From the NCBI GenBank assembly GCA_022410635.1, contig JAJVDF010000163.1:1608222-1672221 (forward strand): a stretch of DNA of 64,000 bases, in the 5' to 3' direction. Numbering within the stretch: position 1 is the first letter of the stretch; each line of letters starts with the position of its first letter. Both the position numbers and the translations under genes were made by a program. The notes under the pieces were generated by a model that saw only the letters and a program-made list of their open reading frames with translations, was not told where the DNA came from and ran no database searches. Positions 45,476 through 57,944 of this stretch are shown piece after piece. The stretch is from Tretioscincus oriximinensis. Lineage: Eukaryota; Chordata; Lepidosauria; Squamata; Gymnophthalmidae.

Positions 45476-45849
45476 TGCAAATGGCTCCTACTCAAAGATA
45501 TATCCCAAAATAAAGCCTCCTGCAGGACGGGCCTTAGTTCCCTTTCAGGCACTTGCTAGTCACCTTGTCGTCTTGGTATCCATGGTTACCGGTGCGCCAT
45601 ACAAGCGTATCCCAAGCCACTTCAGAAACACGATTCCTCTCCAGGGGCCTGAACCCACTGACTGCATCTTCCTGTCTTCGAGTTGCCTTGCCTTAATTCA
45701 GGGCCTGTCATCTGCTGCAAAATGGGCAGGTGGCAATAGACAGGCAGGCTCCTGAGCTTCTTCCCTGTGAATCATAAGCTGCTTTGGTTCTGGAGAGTAC
45801 AGAGTCAGCAAGGGAGTTAGGAGTTTCCCTTCCAAACATTAACGCCATC

Positions 45850-46145
45850 TATGGGTGGGGGGGGGGGGAGGAGGAGGAGGAAAGAAGAGAAGAAGAAGAG
45901 GGAGGAGGAGATGGAGGAGAGAGAGGGAGAGGAGAGGAAGGAAGAAAAGGAAGGCGGCTTACATTCTATCCTCCCCACTATTATGTGATGGTTCCCATTT
46001 ATCCAAGTGCAATTTCTTGCTTTTGCAGAGCTGGGTTAGCTAGAACTGAGGCCAGTGGAGGGTGCTCCCCACTGCCCACAGAGCCTCAAACTTGGTATCT
46101 CTGCTGAAACACCAGGGCTCTTGACCCTTGTACCCCTGGGCCTCT
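45850..46145 (-). repeat. BovB-tailed SINE, antisense, with purine-rich tract
   Basis: The GGA/GAA-rich part (45855-45960) is the expanded reversed CTT tail; 'ttacattctatcctccccac' and 'gaactgaggccagtggaggg' follow. Confidence 0.6.
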
Positions 46146-46199
46146 TAACCTCTTTCACAGTGGCACCACTCAATCCCTGTCCCACTGCGAGAAGATAAG

Positions 46200-46330
46200 G
46201 GAACGTAAGAGGAGCCCTGCTGGATAGGGCCAGAGTCCATCTAGCTCAGCCTCCTACCTCACGCAGTGGCGCATCCGTTGAATTAGGGCCGCCTGAAGCA
46301 ACAGGGGCAAAAGCCTCATCTGTTCTTGAC
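46200..46330 (-). repeat. CR1-like LINE tail, antisense
   Basis: 'gaacgtaagaggagccctgc' and 'gtccatctagctcagcctcc' match other reversed tails. Confidence 0.5.
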
Positions 46331-46614
46331 TCTGCAAATAGTACAGAAGAGATCCATCCTAGAAGCTATTGTGCTGGGTCTTGGAGGACTTCTTCCTCTT
46401 CCTCTTTTTCTTCTTGATGAGGATGATGATGACGATATTTATTTATACAGCACTAACTGGGTACTTAGTAGATCTTGTGCTGGGAGATTTATTCCCACCA
46501 ACTTTATATATATATTATAGGAATGAAACATGTTACTAAATAACCTGCCCATCACTGAAATGACATAATTTTGAAAGCTTTATAGTCTTATTATGACTAT
46601 TTTATTAGAACGTT

Positions 46615-47035
46615 TTAAGCACCCCAGTTTAAAAAGGACATTGATAAACGGTAGCAGATTCAGTTACAAGGATGGTGAGTGGAAACCATGANGTTCTATG
46701 AGGAAGGGTTAAAGGATCCAGGGATGTTTAGTCTGCAAAAGGGAAGACTGAGAGGGGACCTGGTAGCTGCCTACAAAAATCTGAAGGGCTGCCACAGAGC
46801 GGAGGGGTCAGCATTGTTGCCATTGGCACATGGAAGGACCAGAAACAATGGGATGCAACAGCAAGTAGACACAGATTAGTTATCAGAAGGAACTTTCTGA
46901 CAGTAACAGTGATCAGCCATTGGAGTAGGTTGCCACAGGAGGTGTTGAGTTCTCCAAACACAGGCTGGGTAGCTGTGAAACCTGCATTGAGCCCGTTATA
47001 TGGGAGGTCTCTTCCAACTCTATGATTCTACTAAC
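46615..47035 (+). repeat. CR1-type LINE fragment
   Basis: 'taaaaaggacattgataaac', 'gggatgtttagtctgcaaaa' and 'ccttccaactctatgattct'-type end. Confidence 0.75.
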
Positions 47036-47039
47036 AGAA

Positions 47040-47335
47040 TTAGCAGTTCCCTTTCTCCTCATCCTCTCCCTTCCTCCGCGCCCCATCCCATCCCTCTTTC
47101 ACTTGCCACTTCTTTCTTTCCATTTTCATTTCATTCTTTCTTTTCTTCTGTCTTCCTTACCTCCTTGCTTTCCTCCTTAACGTCCTCCCTTGTCCTCCAT
47201 CCTTCCCTCCTTTATCTCTTCCTTCCTTCATCCTTCCCTTCTTCCTTCGATCTTTCCCCCTTCGTTCTTGTCCCCTTCCTTCCTTCCTTCTACCTTTTCT
47301 TCTTTCCTGCTTATCTTCCTCCTTTTTTCGCTGGA
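47040..47335 (+). repeat. Pyrimidine-rich low-complexity tract
   Basis: CCTT/TTCC-type repeats beginning directly after a CR1 tail. Confidence 0.8.
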
Positions 47336-47744
47336 GCTGCCAAAGTTACGAGCCCTGTCATTGGTCGTTATACCTCAGAATGTTGCTATGCCTTTTATTA
47401 TTTTGTACAGATGATTCTATGATTCTTTAAAGAAGTTGTGTAAATAATAAAATAATAAAATGCAATGCTATTAAAAAGCAATTAGAGAGTGAAGATTCCA
47501 AGGCCTAACTGGATTGACTTAGCTCAAGGGCAATGGCATTTGAATGCAAAAGGCAAACAAAACATTGGAGGCCATTAGAGAAGATCTGAACTAGGTGCTA
47601 GCGGGGGAGGCAGATATCACTGCCAGCCTAGAAACTATGCCAGAAACTCCCTAGCTGCTTAGAGACAGATGTTAGGAATAGATCATTCTTTTGTTTGTAA
47701 CAAGTGGTGCCTACAGGTCATGCCAAAAACATCAGTTATCAAAA

Positions 47745-48235
47745 TAGAATCATAGAATCATAGAGTTGGAAGGGACCTCCAGGGTCATCGGGTCCAACTC
47801 CCTGCTCGATGCAGGATTCATTAAACCATCCCAGACAGATGACTGTCCAGCCTCTGTTTGAAGACTTCCAGGGAAGGCGAACTCAACACCCTCTGTGGCA
47901 AACTGTTCCANTGGTTTATCACCCTGACTGTTAGGAAGTTCTTTCTGATATCTAATCTAAATCTACTCCCTTGCAGTTTCATCCCCTTGTTTCTAGTCCT
48001 TCCACGTGCCAATTAGAACAAGGCTGATCCCTCTGTTCTGTGAAAAGCCCTTCAGATATTTGTAGGCAGCTATCAAGCCTCCTCTCAGTCTTCTCTTTTG
48101 CAGACTAAACATCCCTAGATCCTTTAACCCTTCCTCATAGGACCTCATGGTTTCCCGACCGCTCACCATCCTTGTAACTCTCTTTTGTACTTGCTCTAGT
48201 TTATCAATGTCCTTTTAAATTAGAAGGTGAAGATT
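47745..48235 (-). repeat. CR1-type LINE 3' fragment, antisense
   Basis: Begins 'agaatcatagaatcatagag' and runs through 'gcctctgtttgaagacttcc' to 'tagtttatcaatgtcctttt'; relatively well preserved. Confidence 0.8.
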
Positions 48236-48529
48236 TATGTAACCATGGAAATGTGCTTCTGCAGTTCTTCCGCACTTACAAATGAAATTTTACTCTAAGC
48301 GCCTGAAATAATCATAAGACACAATAGCCTTGTGTATTCTGTATTTGGGGGGGCATAAAAATTACTGTCTGTGGTTAAAAGAGACGTGCCTACTTGCTTG
48401 CTTGCTTTAGGGCGCCCTCATTTTGCAAGCTGAGATATTAAAACCTTTACTTCGCCAAATTTCTGCTCAGATTCTTTGATTTCGTTCCTTGGGGTAATTT
48501 TATTAATTGTCCCTCAAGGGAAATTGGGT

Positions 48530-49035
48530 TTCTTCAGCCTCGAAAGGCGACATTTGATCTGACTGAAGTGTACAAAATCCTGCACGGGGTGGACAGGGTG
48601 AATAGAGAAAAAAATGTCTTCTCCATCACACAACACTAGGACCAGGGGCCCCTCCTTGAAACTGATGGGCAGAAAAGGGAAAACAGACAATGGAAAGTGT
48701 TTTTTCAGCCAGAGGCTCATCGGCCTGTGGAATTTACTTCCTGAAGAGGTGGCGGTAGCTCACAGCTTGGATAGCTTCAAGACAGGACTAGACAGGTTTA
48801 TGGACACCAAGGGTATAAATGGGTCCTAGTATGGATGTCTGGATGTTGCCTCTGGGATGGAGTAACAGGCAGGACTCCTGAAGTACCATTTGCAGGGAGT
48901 CATGAACNGGAGCATATTTTGCTTTCCTCTGTTCGGACTGCCCAGGTGCATCTGGTGGGCTTCTGTGGGGGACAGAATGCTGGACTAGGTAGGCTGTGGC
49001 CTGATCCAGGTTGGCTCTTCTTATGTTCTTATGAA
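48530..49035 (+). repeat. CR1-like LINE 3' fragment (ttcttatg tail)
   Basis: 'gtacaaaatcctgcacgggg', 'ggatgttgcctctgggatgg' and 'ggttggctcttcttatgttc'. Confidence 0.75.
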
Positions 49036-49905
49036 CATATGTCCTTAAGAAGAGGCCTGCTGGATGGGGCCACAGCCCATCTAGTCCAACATTTCATCTC
49101 ACGGAGTGGCCCACTAATCGCTCCTGTGTGTCTCAAGCAGAAAAAGGAGTTAAAATGTTCATCGGTCCTTAATTCTTGGAGTAGGGACTTACCATATGTA
49201 CATCAGTGTAGATTATGAGAGGCCCCAAATAGCCTGCACTGGTGTGTAGATGAGCCAAATGGGCCCTGCTATAATCTACACTCACCCGCCAGTTGCCTCT
49301 GGGTATCTTAAACAGAAGTTGAAGGCAAAATATTTGCCTGTTTTTGACTCCCTGCAAATGGTATTTCAGGAATCCTGCCTGTTGCTCCATCCCAGAGGCA
49401 GGATCAAGAGCTGCACCCTAGTAGCTATATACACCCTTGGCTTCCATTAACCTGTTTAATCCTGTCTAAAAGCTATCCAGGCTGCTGGCTGCCACAACCC
49501 TCTGTATGAAAAAAAATACTTCCCTTTGTCCTAACTATTTTCCCCCCTGATCCTTGTATAGTGTGATACAGAAAATAACTTTTCTCTAGACACCTTATCC
49601 ATCCCATGCTCCATCCAAGATCACCATCTAGGCTGACCAGATGACCCCTTTGGGGGTGGTTGAAAACCCAGTTTTGGGGTGCCTCCCGTTTTTTTCTGAG
49701 GAAAAAACCCCCCCAAAACCAAAAACTTTTTCAAAAAAAATCTTTTTTTGTAAAAATTTTCATAAGAAAAAATTGGGAGGCATCCCAAAACTGGGTTTTC
49801 AACCTCCCCCTTAAGGAGTCATCTGGTCAGTCTACTTGAAATGCTGAGGCTGAAGAGGCCCAGATGTTGCAGCTGATCTCATAAGGGAGGTCATTCATTT
49901 CATGT
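49030..49905 (-). repeat. CR1-like LINE fragment, antisense, carrying a hairpin MITE
   Basis: 'catcccagaggcaggatcaa' through 'tccatcccatgctccatcc', then after the MITE 'gctgaggctgaagaggccca'. A family B fragment lies at about 49195-49290. Confidence 0.65.
49629..49834. mobile_element. Full-length palindromic MITE
   Basis: TAGGCTGACCAGATGACCCC on the left mirrors GGAGTCATCTGGTCAGTCTA on the right. The arms continue with 'gaaaacccagttttggggtg' against 'catcccaaaactgggttttc', around an A/T-rich centre. TA at both ends suggests a Tc1/mariner-type relic. Confidence 0.7.
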
Positions 49906-49909
49906 TTTG

Positions 49910-50450
49910 GTACTATTTTAATATGTCAGTTTTTTATTGTTTTTATAATTGTTGGCCACCCTGAGACCTTCGGGTGTAAGTGTTAATAAATAAAGAATAA
50001 GAGTGGTTTCTTAAGGGCCCAATTTTGTCTTTTCTGCACCTTCTTTAGTTCTACAGTATCATTTATTATTTTATTTATTTATTTACTCATTCATTCATCC
50101 ATTCGTTCATTTATTTAGCTAGGTTTTCTATACCTGAAGGGTAAGTGACAATTACAAAACCAGAATTCAACACTCATTAAACAGAGTACAATCAATGGCT
50201 GTGTATGAAACTCAGGGAGATTCTCCTTCTTCCACCAAAGGTCCAAGGCACCTCCAAACATTTTCTAAACTCTTGCAATGACCCAGTTTGACAAACCTTG
50301 AGGGTGGTGGCTGGAATCATTCCAGCCTGGGGGCACCATTAAAGAGGCCTGGTCTCGGGTTGCCACCTTCCTTCCTATTGAGAGTGGTGGCACATGCAGA
50401 AGGGGGGCACCTAGCATGCTTATTGGTGTGTGGTAAAGTTACCAAAACTC
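49910..50450. repeat. L2-related tails and fragments
   Basis: A sense L2 tail at 49910-50000 ('ccaccctgagaccttcgggt'), then reversed L2-like sequence from 50060 to about 50450. Confidence 0.5.
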
Positions 50451-50699
50451 CTGGTTCAACCAGAAACTCCTGATTTCAAATGTCTAGGGTTACTGAAACT
50501 CCCAGTTCAACCAGGGAACTTGCTCACCTACCATGGCATCACTGCAGTAGAAGGACTGGATTGGAAGGAAGGAAGAGAGTGGAGAGACAGAAAGGTGGAG
50601 TTTGGGTGGTGGAGAAGTTTGGGTGCTAAGTGGGGTTTCTTAGTACCCCACTACAGACTTTTCATTTTCAAATATGTGAATTCTAGTAAGGATTGTAGG

Positions 50700-50965
50700 T
50701 ACAAGTGGCTCAGTCGCTAGGAGGATGGTCTTTCATCTGGGAGATGGGGTTCCAAAGCCCTGTGTCGGACGTGAGGAGGAGTGAGCGCTTTCCACTAGCC
50801 TGCAGCTCTAGCCAACTCAGCTATTTGAAAGAAATGCAAATTTGTAATCTGCATTTCAACTACATAAATGAGTAGCATCATTAAACTGGTGGGGAAGATA
50901 CAATAAAAATGTAAGCCTTCGCGTGAAAATTAACCCTGTGAGTTGCTATGCTTTTGATCTTGGTT
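50700..50965 (+). repeat. BovB-tailed SINE, diverged
   Basis: 'aagtggctcagtcgctagga' (tRNA-like head), 'ctgcagctctagccaactca' and 'ggtggggaagatacaataaa'. Confidence 0.6.
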
Positions 50966-50974
50966 TACCCTCTG

Positions 50975-51037
50975 TATTATTAATTATTAATTATTAATTA
51001 TTAATTATTAATTTTATTATTCATTATTCATTATTCA

Positions 51038-51076
<39 letters not shown>

Positions 51077-51095
51077 CATCATCATCATCATCAAC
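50975..51095 (+). repeat. ATT/ATTAATT microsatellite
   Basis: Runs of TATTAAT, ATTCATT, ATT and ATC units in succession. Confidence 0.95.
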
Positions 51096-51099
51096 TTGA

Positions 51100-52560
51100 T
51101 GGTTTTACCAAATTTTTACACCTATTTCAGGACCTTCCAGTAAGCATCCCCCACTCGATGGTAAGTGAATGGGAAAAGATAATTAAAGATTGGGTAATGT
51201 CATTTAAAAGAAATAGGATCCCAAATAGAACTTTGTATTAAAAAAAAGATCAACTAGGTTGGGGATTTCCTTCTTTGAAAATATATTTTTATGTATTTCA
51301 AAATATTGGACTTTTTTGGGACAAAACTATTGGACTTAGAATTCATAAGGAAAAACAAATCGATCAAATTAGAATTAAAATTGAATTTCTTTCAGAATAA
51401 ATCTTTATTGTCCCCTGNAATTGATAAAAGATTACAAAAGTATTTGTTAATACCTCTAAAATCTTGTCCAACTACATGGAAACGTAATAGTAAGTTTTTA
51501 GCATTACACTGGAGATACGTGGCCTCAATTTATGCACTTAATACAACAGGGGACGTTTTAAAATGTATTTAGATCTATTAAGATCTTATGGCTATAATAG
51601 GGTTAGAGATTTCATAAACAATAATGGGACTCCGATCCCAGCTGTGCAAATCAAGAGAATTTCAACAGCTACAACAAAATACAAGAAAACTCACAACAAT
51701 CAACAATACAGAATTTTAAAATTCTTTAAGACGTAGATCTGAATTAGAAGATATAGTAGTGAAGAAAAGAAATGGAACCAATAAGGGGATTAGAGAAATT
51801 TATAAGATAATTGTAATTAAACAGCATAAAAATGAAGAATTACTTGAAGATTATTGGTCCGAGGAATTTCCTCAGTCACAAAACATTTGATCAAAATGGA
51901 CAAAAAGTTGGTTATTAGTGAAAGATAATAGGATTAAAGAGACAGAATTAAAGCTAATCTCACGTTGACATAAAACCCCTGCACAACTATCATATATATC
52001 AGGTACCTCGCCCAGTTGTTGGCATGGTTGTCACTTTCAAGAACTTAGTGACTGACGGAACTACAAATATAACAAACATCAGGCCGCAAATCTCCCCCAT
52101 GAGCTGGATATTCAATGAAGGATTTACAATGTCAATGTTAAATGAAATTAAGCACTATGCTAACTATGCTATTTATGCAGGCCATTGAGTAGTGGCCAAA
52201 GCTTGGAAAGAGCAATCAAAATGGACAATTGCTGAAGGGCACAAGTAAAGGATCGACTTCATGAAATTTGATCTTCTGGGTGAAAAAAGACTTAAAGCTA
52301 TCGGTCAGGTTTCAAATCCATCTTGGGAAATAAAATGACAAAGGCTCATTGCCTATGTATTATTGTCGGAAAATACCTTCTTAAAGGACTCAATTGTGTC
52401 CTTCCAGGATTTAAGGTTTATTTTTTAATTGGTTTCCATGCTTCCTTGCCCAGGGGGTGGTGGAAGGTAGGAATTCTGAGTTATGTTCGTTTGTACTCTT
52501 TTCAGTCACACTTCACTCATATTGACCCTTATTCAATATCCACAGAGTATCTTCAAAATT
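51100..52560 (+). pseudogene. L1 LINE ORF2 3' remnant
   Basis: Broken frames read KKDQLGWGFPSLKIYF (L1 'GGLGLPNLKLYY' motif), later SGTSPSCWHGCHFQEL (cysteine motif) and AKAWKEQSKWTIAEGHK. Many stops; inactive. Opposite orientation to the copy at 39.4-40.7 kb. Confidence 0.65.
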
Positions 52561-52967
52561 CTATTTATATCCTCATATAAGCCATCTCTTTTATGGGTCT
52601 CTTGTTAGTAATTTCATCCATTCCTGTTCCACATCTCTCCTACCTCTTAAACCTAACATTCCTACTTTGTTTTAATAAAGCATATTGTAATTGCTCTACT
52701 ATATAATAATGCCACCTTTGAATCGTCCAGTCAGTATTCAGTTTCCAACCTGCCACCAACACCGATTGTACCCTCAGTATTATTGTACCAGTGAGGAAGC
52801 CTGCAGATGTAGGCCAATGACGGAAACTCCCGGAAGCCAAATATCGAGCAGGGAGCCCGAAAATCTCAGGCAATTTTTTTATGGCGTCACTTCCTGGGCC
52901 TGACAGGAAGTGATGTCACTTTGAGCACCATTTCCCCCCCCAAAAAAGCAAATACCAGGAGCTCAGG

Positions 52968-53435
52968 TTATCTCATGTAAATCTCGATCTCGTGCAAGGG
53001 TATACAGTATCGTGGAACTGCACAAGATTCTCGTGCTGTTCCCGAGTTTGATGTAGGCTTGGATGTGACCACAGAGGCCGCTTCCCCTGCCACCTTTTCA
53101 TCCTGCCACTGCAACGTTACACGCGGCTGCACAGGAATTGAAACATCAGAACAGTCAGATGGAGGCAGCACATCCTGAGACCATGTAGGGATTTTAATTG
53201 AGTTTTTCTCAGGAATTAAGGGCCGATCACCACAACTCTTCTTATTATAACACAGTTTGTTCTTTGGGGACGAAATTCTCACTCAGAACATCTATGGGAC
53301 ACGTCGAATTCTGTCGAACTCTTTCGGCACATGTGCAAATTTGCTTCTGTCTTTTGTTAGCCATTTCCCTTGAATTATCCTTTCCTCTTAATGCAAATAA
53401 GCAGAACAAAAGAACAGTCATCTTTTATTTTCATN
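52968..53435 (-). other. Unassigned antisense open frames
   Basis: A 104-codon minus frame (52968-53282) contains PTWSQDVLPPSDCSDVSIPV. An overlapping upstream minus frame begins MANKRQKQICTCAERVRQNS and would need a shift to join it. I do not recognise it; it may be a decayed retrocopy or transposon ORF in PLLP intron 1. Confidence 0.25.
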
Positions 53436-53499
53436 ACAGCTTCCTGGTATGGATTTTTGGTTGAAAATAAATAAATAAATAAATAAAACGACTTCTACC

Positions 53500-53995
53500 C
53501 TCTTTGTCCAAAAATGGGACTATTTGATTTCACTGAGGAACCATAATGAGAAGAAGAGAAAAAACCACTTGGAGCAGCTTTACTAGATTGAAAAGCAACT
53601 AATATCAATTCTACGTGCAATTTGCATGTTTCTCTGTTACATTTTAAGATGTATTTGAAGCACAGAAGTTACGGCAACTTGCCATGATGTCAAATTGTCC
53701 AGCATTGCAACATGGGGGCAACGAATGGTTTGTTCGCAGCACAACCACACACATCCTGCCACCAACTGCTCCAAAACGCCACATGGCCACCATCCGCCAC
53801 AGCTCCGCGTTACTCCACACACATCGCTCCGCTCAAGCGTCCACCCCGGCACTTTGCTGCCACACTCCCTCCGATCCACTGTCCGCCCATGCGCACCGGG
53901 TGCAGTGCCCACAGACACGGGCGGCTGCCACTGGAGGAGGGAACCCACACCCACATTTTTGCAGGTTTAACACTAGTAATAATAACAACATTATT
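53500..53995. other. Unassigned intronic segment
   Basis: C- and CA-rich stretch (53700-53960) open in several frames on both strands, ending near 'tttgcaggtttaacactag'. No family recognised. Confidence 0.3.
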
Positions 53996-53999
53996 TATT

Positions 54000-54225
54000 C
54001 ATAAAGCCCCTTTCACCAAAGGGGTGAAAGCTTTTGTTGCTTTCTTCACAACAGACACCCTGTGGAGTACTTGGGGCTGACGGAACTGTGAGAACTGAGA
54101 GAAAGAATTGTGACTGGCCCAAGGTCACCCAACTGGCCTCATGGCGGAGGATGGAACGGAACTCGGAGGCTACAAGGTTAAAGATTCCAAGACTCTAACC
54201 ATTGCACCAAACTGGCTGNCCTACA
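54000..54225 (-). repeat. Sauria-type tRNA SINE, antisense
   Basis: 'ctttcaccaaaggggtgaaag', 'cacaacagacaccctgtgga' and 'accattgcaccaaactggct'. Confidence 0.8.
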
Positions 54226-54369
54226 CATCTTCCCACCCTGCCCTTTGCAGGCAGGCAAGGTGAGAACGATGAGAAATGGTGTCCCCTCCACTTCCTGACC
54301 AAAGCTTCCNCATCTTTTGTTTGGTCCCACAAGCCGAAAATTGAGATTCTCAGTAGGTGCACAAATATC

Positions 54370-54600
54370 AGCCTAGGAATTGAAGCGATTTGCAGGCTGC
54401 TGACAACTATTTAAACAACTGTTTTGCATTTCTGTTGCTATTCAGGCATCCAGCTTCCTATAAATGTCTGTTCCTATGCTGTTCACTTTATAGCATCCAA
54501 AGTAGTAGAGTTGCCTATGGAAGCTGCTGCTGCTTACTTTTCTCTTGTTAGCCTCTATGGTACTATGCTGGAAATTCCCTTGCTGGAAAATCACCCTACA
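54370..54600. repeat. MITE-like repeat family A, diverged copy
   Basis: 'gcatttctgttgctattcagg', 'tatagcatccaaagtagtag' and 'ttctcttgttagcctctatg' are the reverse of the 58.7-kb segment. Confidence 0.45.
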
Positions 54601-54739
54601 ACGATTCTCTGCATAATTGTGTCCTCAAACTTCCCAGTTCCTTGCCAGGTTCGTTGCTAGGACTCATGGGAACTGTAGTTCAGAAGCACCTGGCTTCCCC
54701 ATAGATGGTTTAGAACACTGTGGGAATAGGAAGGAGAGC

Positions 54740-55050
54740 ATTTGGTCTTATTAGTGGGTCCTAGGATGGACTCCTGGATGCTGCCTCCGGGATGGAGCCA
54801 CAGGCAGGACTCCTGAAGTGCCGTTTGCAGGGAGTCATGAACAGGAGGATCTTTTGCTTTCCTCTGTTCAGGCTGCCCAGGTGCATTTGGCGGGCCTGTG
54901 TGTGGGACAGAAGGCTGGACTAGGTGGGCTGTGGCCCGATCCAGTATGGCTCTTCTTTTGTTCTTATGGTCTGGATATATTTATTTGTTTGTTTATTTAT
55001 TTATTTGTACTTATATCTCACCCTATACCCAAAGGTCTCAGGGCAGCTTC
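54740..55050. repeat. CR1-like LINE tail (+) followed by L2 tail (-)
   Basis: 54740-54970 sense CR1-like unit ending 'ggctcttcttttgttcttat'; 54970-55050 reversed L2 tail with TTTA repeats and 'acccaaaggtctcagggcag'. Confidence 0.65.
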
Positions 55051-55059
55051 TTAGAGACT

Positions 55060-55640
55060 TCTGGCTTCCTTACTGCAGGAGACCTCATCTGCATCTCTTC
55101 AACCTGCCTTGGGGGTAGAGGGGACGGAGGGGGAGACGGATGATGCCGCTAAAGCAGCTGCCAGGGCTCTGGCTATACCACCGATGACTCCACCAAAGTC
55201 TTCATTGCCAGTAGCAACGGAAGAGATGCTGCACCATCAAAAAGACATTGTTCATCTCCAGCACAAATGCTCCCCTCCCCCCTATTGCTTATGGCCAGAC
55301 AATGGCCTCTTATTCTGTTCCTTGGCCTCCACAATAGATTTATGTTGCTGTTTGTTTGGTTTTTCCTCTCCTGTTGGTACTAGAGACCCGGACTGACTCG
55401 AAAACTGGAGACGGTCACAAACCTGAAACACAGCTGACCCCAAGCGATGGGACACCGTATCTGGTCTCGGCTGGGAGGTGAATGCCCTGATAAGGCGGGA
55501 AAGGCAGTTCGGAGGTATATTTTTAAGAGCACCAAAATGAAGAAAGAAAGAAGTCCACTGGGTTTTTTAAAAAAATGAGAGGAAACAATTATTTTGGGGG
55601 GAAGTGAGGTAGAGGTAAAGATGGGAAACCGGTTCTGTTG
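55060..55640. other. Unassigned intronic segment
   Basis: No element or exon recognised in PLLP intron 1 here. Confidence 0.3.
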
Positions 55641-55765
55641 GTTTCCAGTTTCTCAGTCCTGCCTACTTTACAGTGTCTGTTGTGCAGAAAGCAACAAAAG
55701 CTGTGTGAACTGCCCTTTGCTTGAAAAAGGGCATTACAAATAAACATTATTATTTGCAGGCAAAC
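55640..55765 (+). repeat. Sauria-type SINE 3' part
   Basis: 'gtgtctgttgtgcagaaagc', 'aacaaaagctgtgtgaactg' and 'gggcattacaaataaacatt'. Confidence 0.6.
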
Positions 55766-56334
55766 CAAACCAACCAGTATATTTCAAATCAAACACCATG
55801 TGAAGCACCTAGGTGAAATATGGTTTACCTGGATCTAGTAGGTAAGTCATTCCTTAAACGGTGGTGGGATCCTGATTGGCCGCAGTGACAGAAGCCCCGC
55901 CTCTCAAATCCCTTACCGGCAGCCATATTCCCAGTCCTTCTGTCACTGTATCAGCCAGAAGCATTTTTTTTGTAATTCTCAGCCCTCCCTTTGGCCCAAT
56001 TTTCACTGAATGGACTCTAGTTCTGAAGAGGATTCAAATCGAATATGAATCAAGGATCTTCTGACACATGAATTATACAGAAGGGAAAGCAATTTGCAAT
56101 AGTTTGCGTGTGAACCAAAGCAATCGCTGTTGCAAAGAAGCATTTTGAACCCAACGCGAACGATGAGTGTTTTAATGAACTACGTGGTAAAAGACATTAG
56201 TAGAATGGCTGATAAGTAATTAAGGGGGAAATGATAAAGAATATTAGGCCCTGTCCAAACTGAGCCTTATTCTGAGCTATTATCTTGGGATAGGAGTTTT
56301 ACCTCCTACCTGCTCCAGGGGGATCTCTTGAAAT

Positions 56335-57205
56335 TGGGTGAGGGGGCAACAAAGTGGCAAAAGAACTTCAACTTAAGCAAGTGCAAAGTCCTGCCCAGTG
56401 GGGCAAAGAACTGCAATTACTCCCATCCACTGGGGAATCAAGGGTTCCAGTGACAGGACAGGACATGGACCTTGGGGTGCTGGTGGACGTCTCAGTGGAA
56501 GTATCAATGCAGTATCCATCAGCAGTAGGAATCAATAGGAAAGGAATTGGAAGTAAGTCAGCAAGTGTTGTTTTGCCTCTTTATAAATCTGTGGTGAAGC
56601 CACAATTCTGGTCACCACATTTCAAAAACTGGAGAAGGTGCAGAAAAGGGCAACGAGAATGATCAAGGGGCTAGAGCACTTCCCTTATGAAATCAGGCTG
56701 CAACATCTGAGCCTCTTCAGCCCTGAAAGATGGTGTTTAAGAGGTGATCTGGATAAGGTGAATAGGGAACAATTATTTTCTCTATCACACAGCATTAGGA
56801 CCAGGGGCCGTTCCTTGAAACTGATGGGCAGAAGAGTGAGGACAGGCAGGGGAAAGTATGTTTTTCACCCAGAGGGTCATTGGTTTGTGGAATTAATTTC
56901 CAGAAGATGTGGTGGTAGCTAGCAGCCTGGATAGCTATAAAACAGGATTAGACATGTTCATGGAAGCCAAGGGCATAAATGGCTACTAGGATAGATCTCT
57001 TGATACTCCCCTCTAGGGTGGAGCAACAGGTAGGATTCCTGAAGTGCCATTTGAAAGGAGTCAAGAACAGGTGAAGATTTTGTCTTCTTCTGCTTGAAAT
57101 GCCCAAGGGCAATTGGTGGGCAGTTGTATGAGATAGAAGCCTGGACTGCCTGGGCTCTGGGCCCAATTCAGCAGGGCTCCTCTTAGGTTCCTGTTACTGC
57201 TGGTG
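56335..57205 (+). repeat. CR1-like LINE fragment, longest copy
   Basis: From 'ggcaacaaagtggcaaaaga' through 'gtgaagccacaattctggtc' and 'gagcctcttcagccctgaaa' to 'cagcagggctcctcttaggt'. The frame MQKRATRMIKGLEHFPYEIR reflects the CR1 C terminus. Confidence 0.75.
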
Positions 57206-57409
57206 CAATTTGATTTTTCTCAATTCTTGCAATTTCAGTGCATTTTGTAACCTGCCCTGGGGGCTTAAGGTTAAAAAAAGAAATGCTTTTGAATGACTAC
57301 ATAGTAACATCCCTGCAGGGTTCTTGGAAAAAGGTAGTAAATTTCCATTGCTTCCTTTACGGGGTGCTGTTGGGGGAAGTCAAACTTGGAATCTGCTGCA
57401 TTCTAAACC

Positions 57410-57605
57410 GATGCTGCCTCCGGGATGGAGCCACAGGCAGGACGCCTGAAGGGCCACTTGCAGGGAGTCATGAACAGGAGTGTATTTTGCTTCCTTCTGT
57501 TCAGGCTGCCCAGGTACATCTGGGGGGCTTTGTCTGGGACAGAAGGCTGGACTAGGTGGGCTCTGGCACCATTCAGTATGGCTGTCCTTATGTTCTTATG
57601 TTCCC
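57410..57605 (+). repeat. CR1-like LINE tail
   Basis: 'atgctgcctccgggatggag' to 'tccttatgttcttatgttcc'. Confidence 0.7.
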
Positions 57606-57944
57606 ATTGGATGGCTGTCGTCCCTTTTGGGCTTGTTTACATTTTTATTTATTTGTACTTCTCTCCCACCTTATATCTGAAGTTCTCAGGCAGTAACAAC
57701 AATAGAAGCACAAAGTGGAAACATTTAAAAAGTGCCTGAAATTCAGGTAGGAAAATTACTTCTGCCAAAATCCAGGGGAAAGATGCCTTGGCACCTTTAG
57801 TAGGTATGAAAAAGCAATTCCTGCCCCCCATCAATTGCTGCAGCCATTATAAGCTGCTCCTGGTGAAAAGTCCTCTATTTCATACCCCTTAAAGGTGCAG
57901 ATCTCTAGACTGCATTTTTTCTGGTAAACCTAAGTTAAATAACA

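Noticed and set aside
44745..45476. 243-codon minus-strand frame
   Set aside because: It spans both borders of the hAT-like element and the L2 tail, so it cannot be one gene.
47000..47422. 140-codon plus frame rich in Ser, Phe and Leu
   Set aside because: Pyrimidine-rich simple sequence after a CR1 tail.
50975..51095. Regular short repeats, considered as an array
   Set aside because: A plain ATT-type microsatellite with no spacers; nothing resembles CRISPR.
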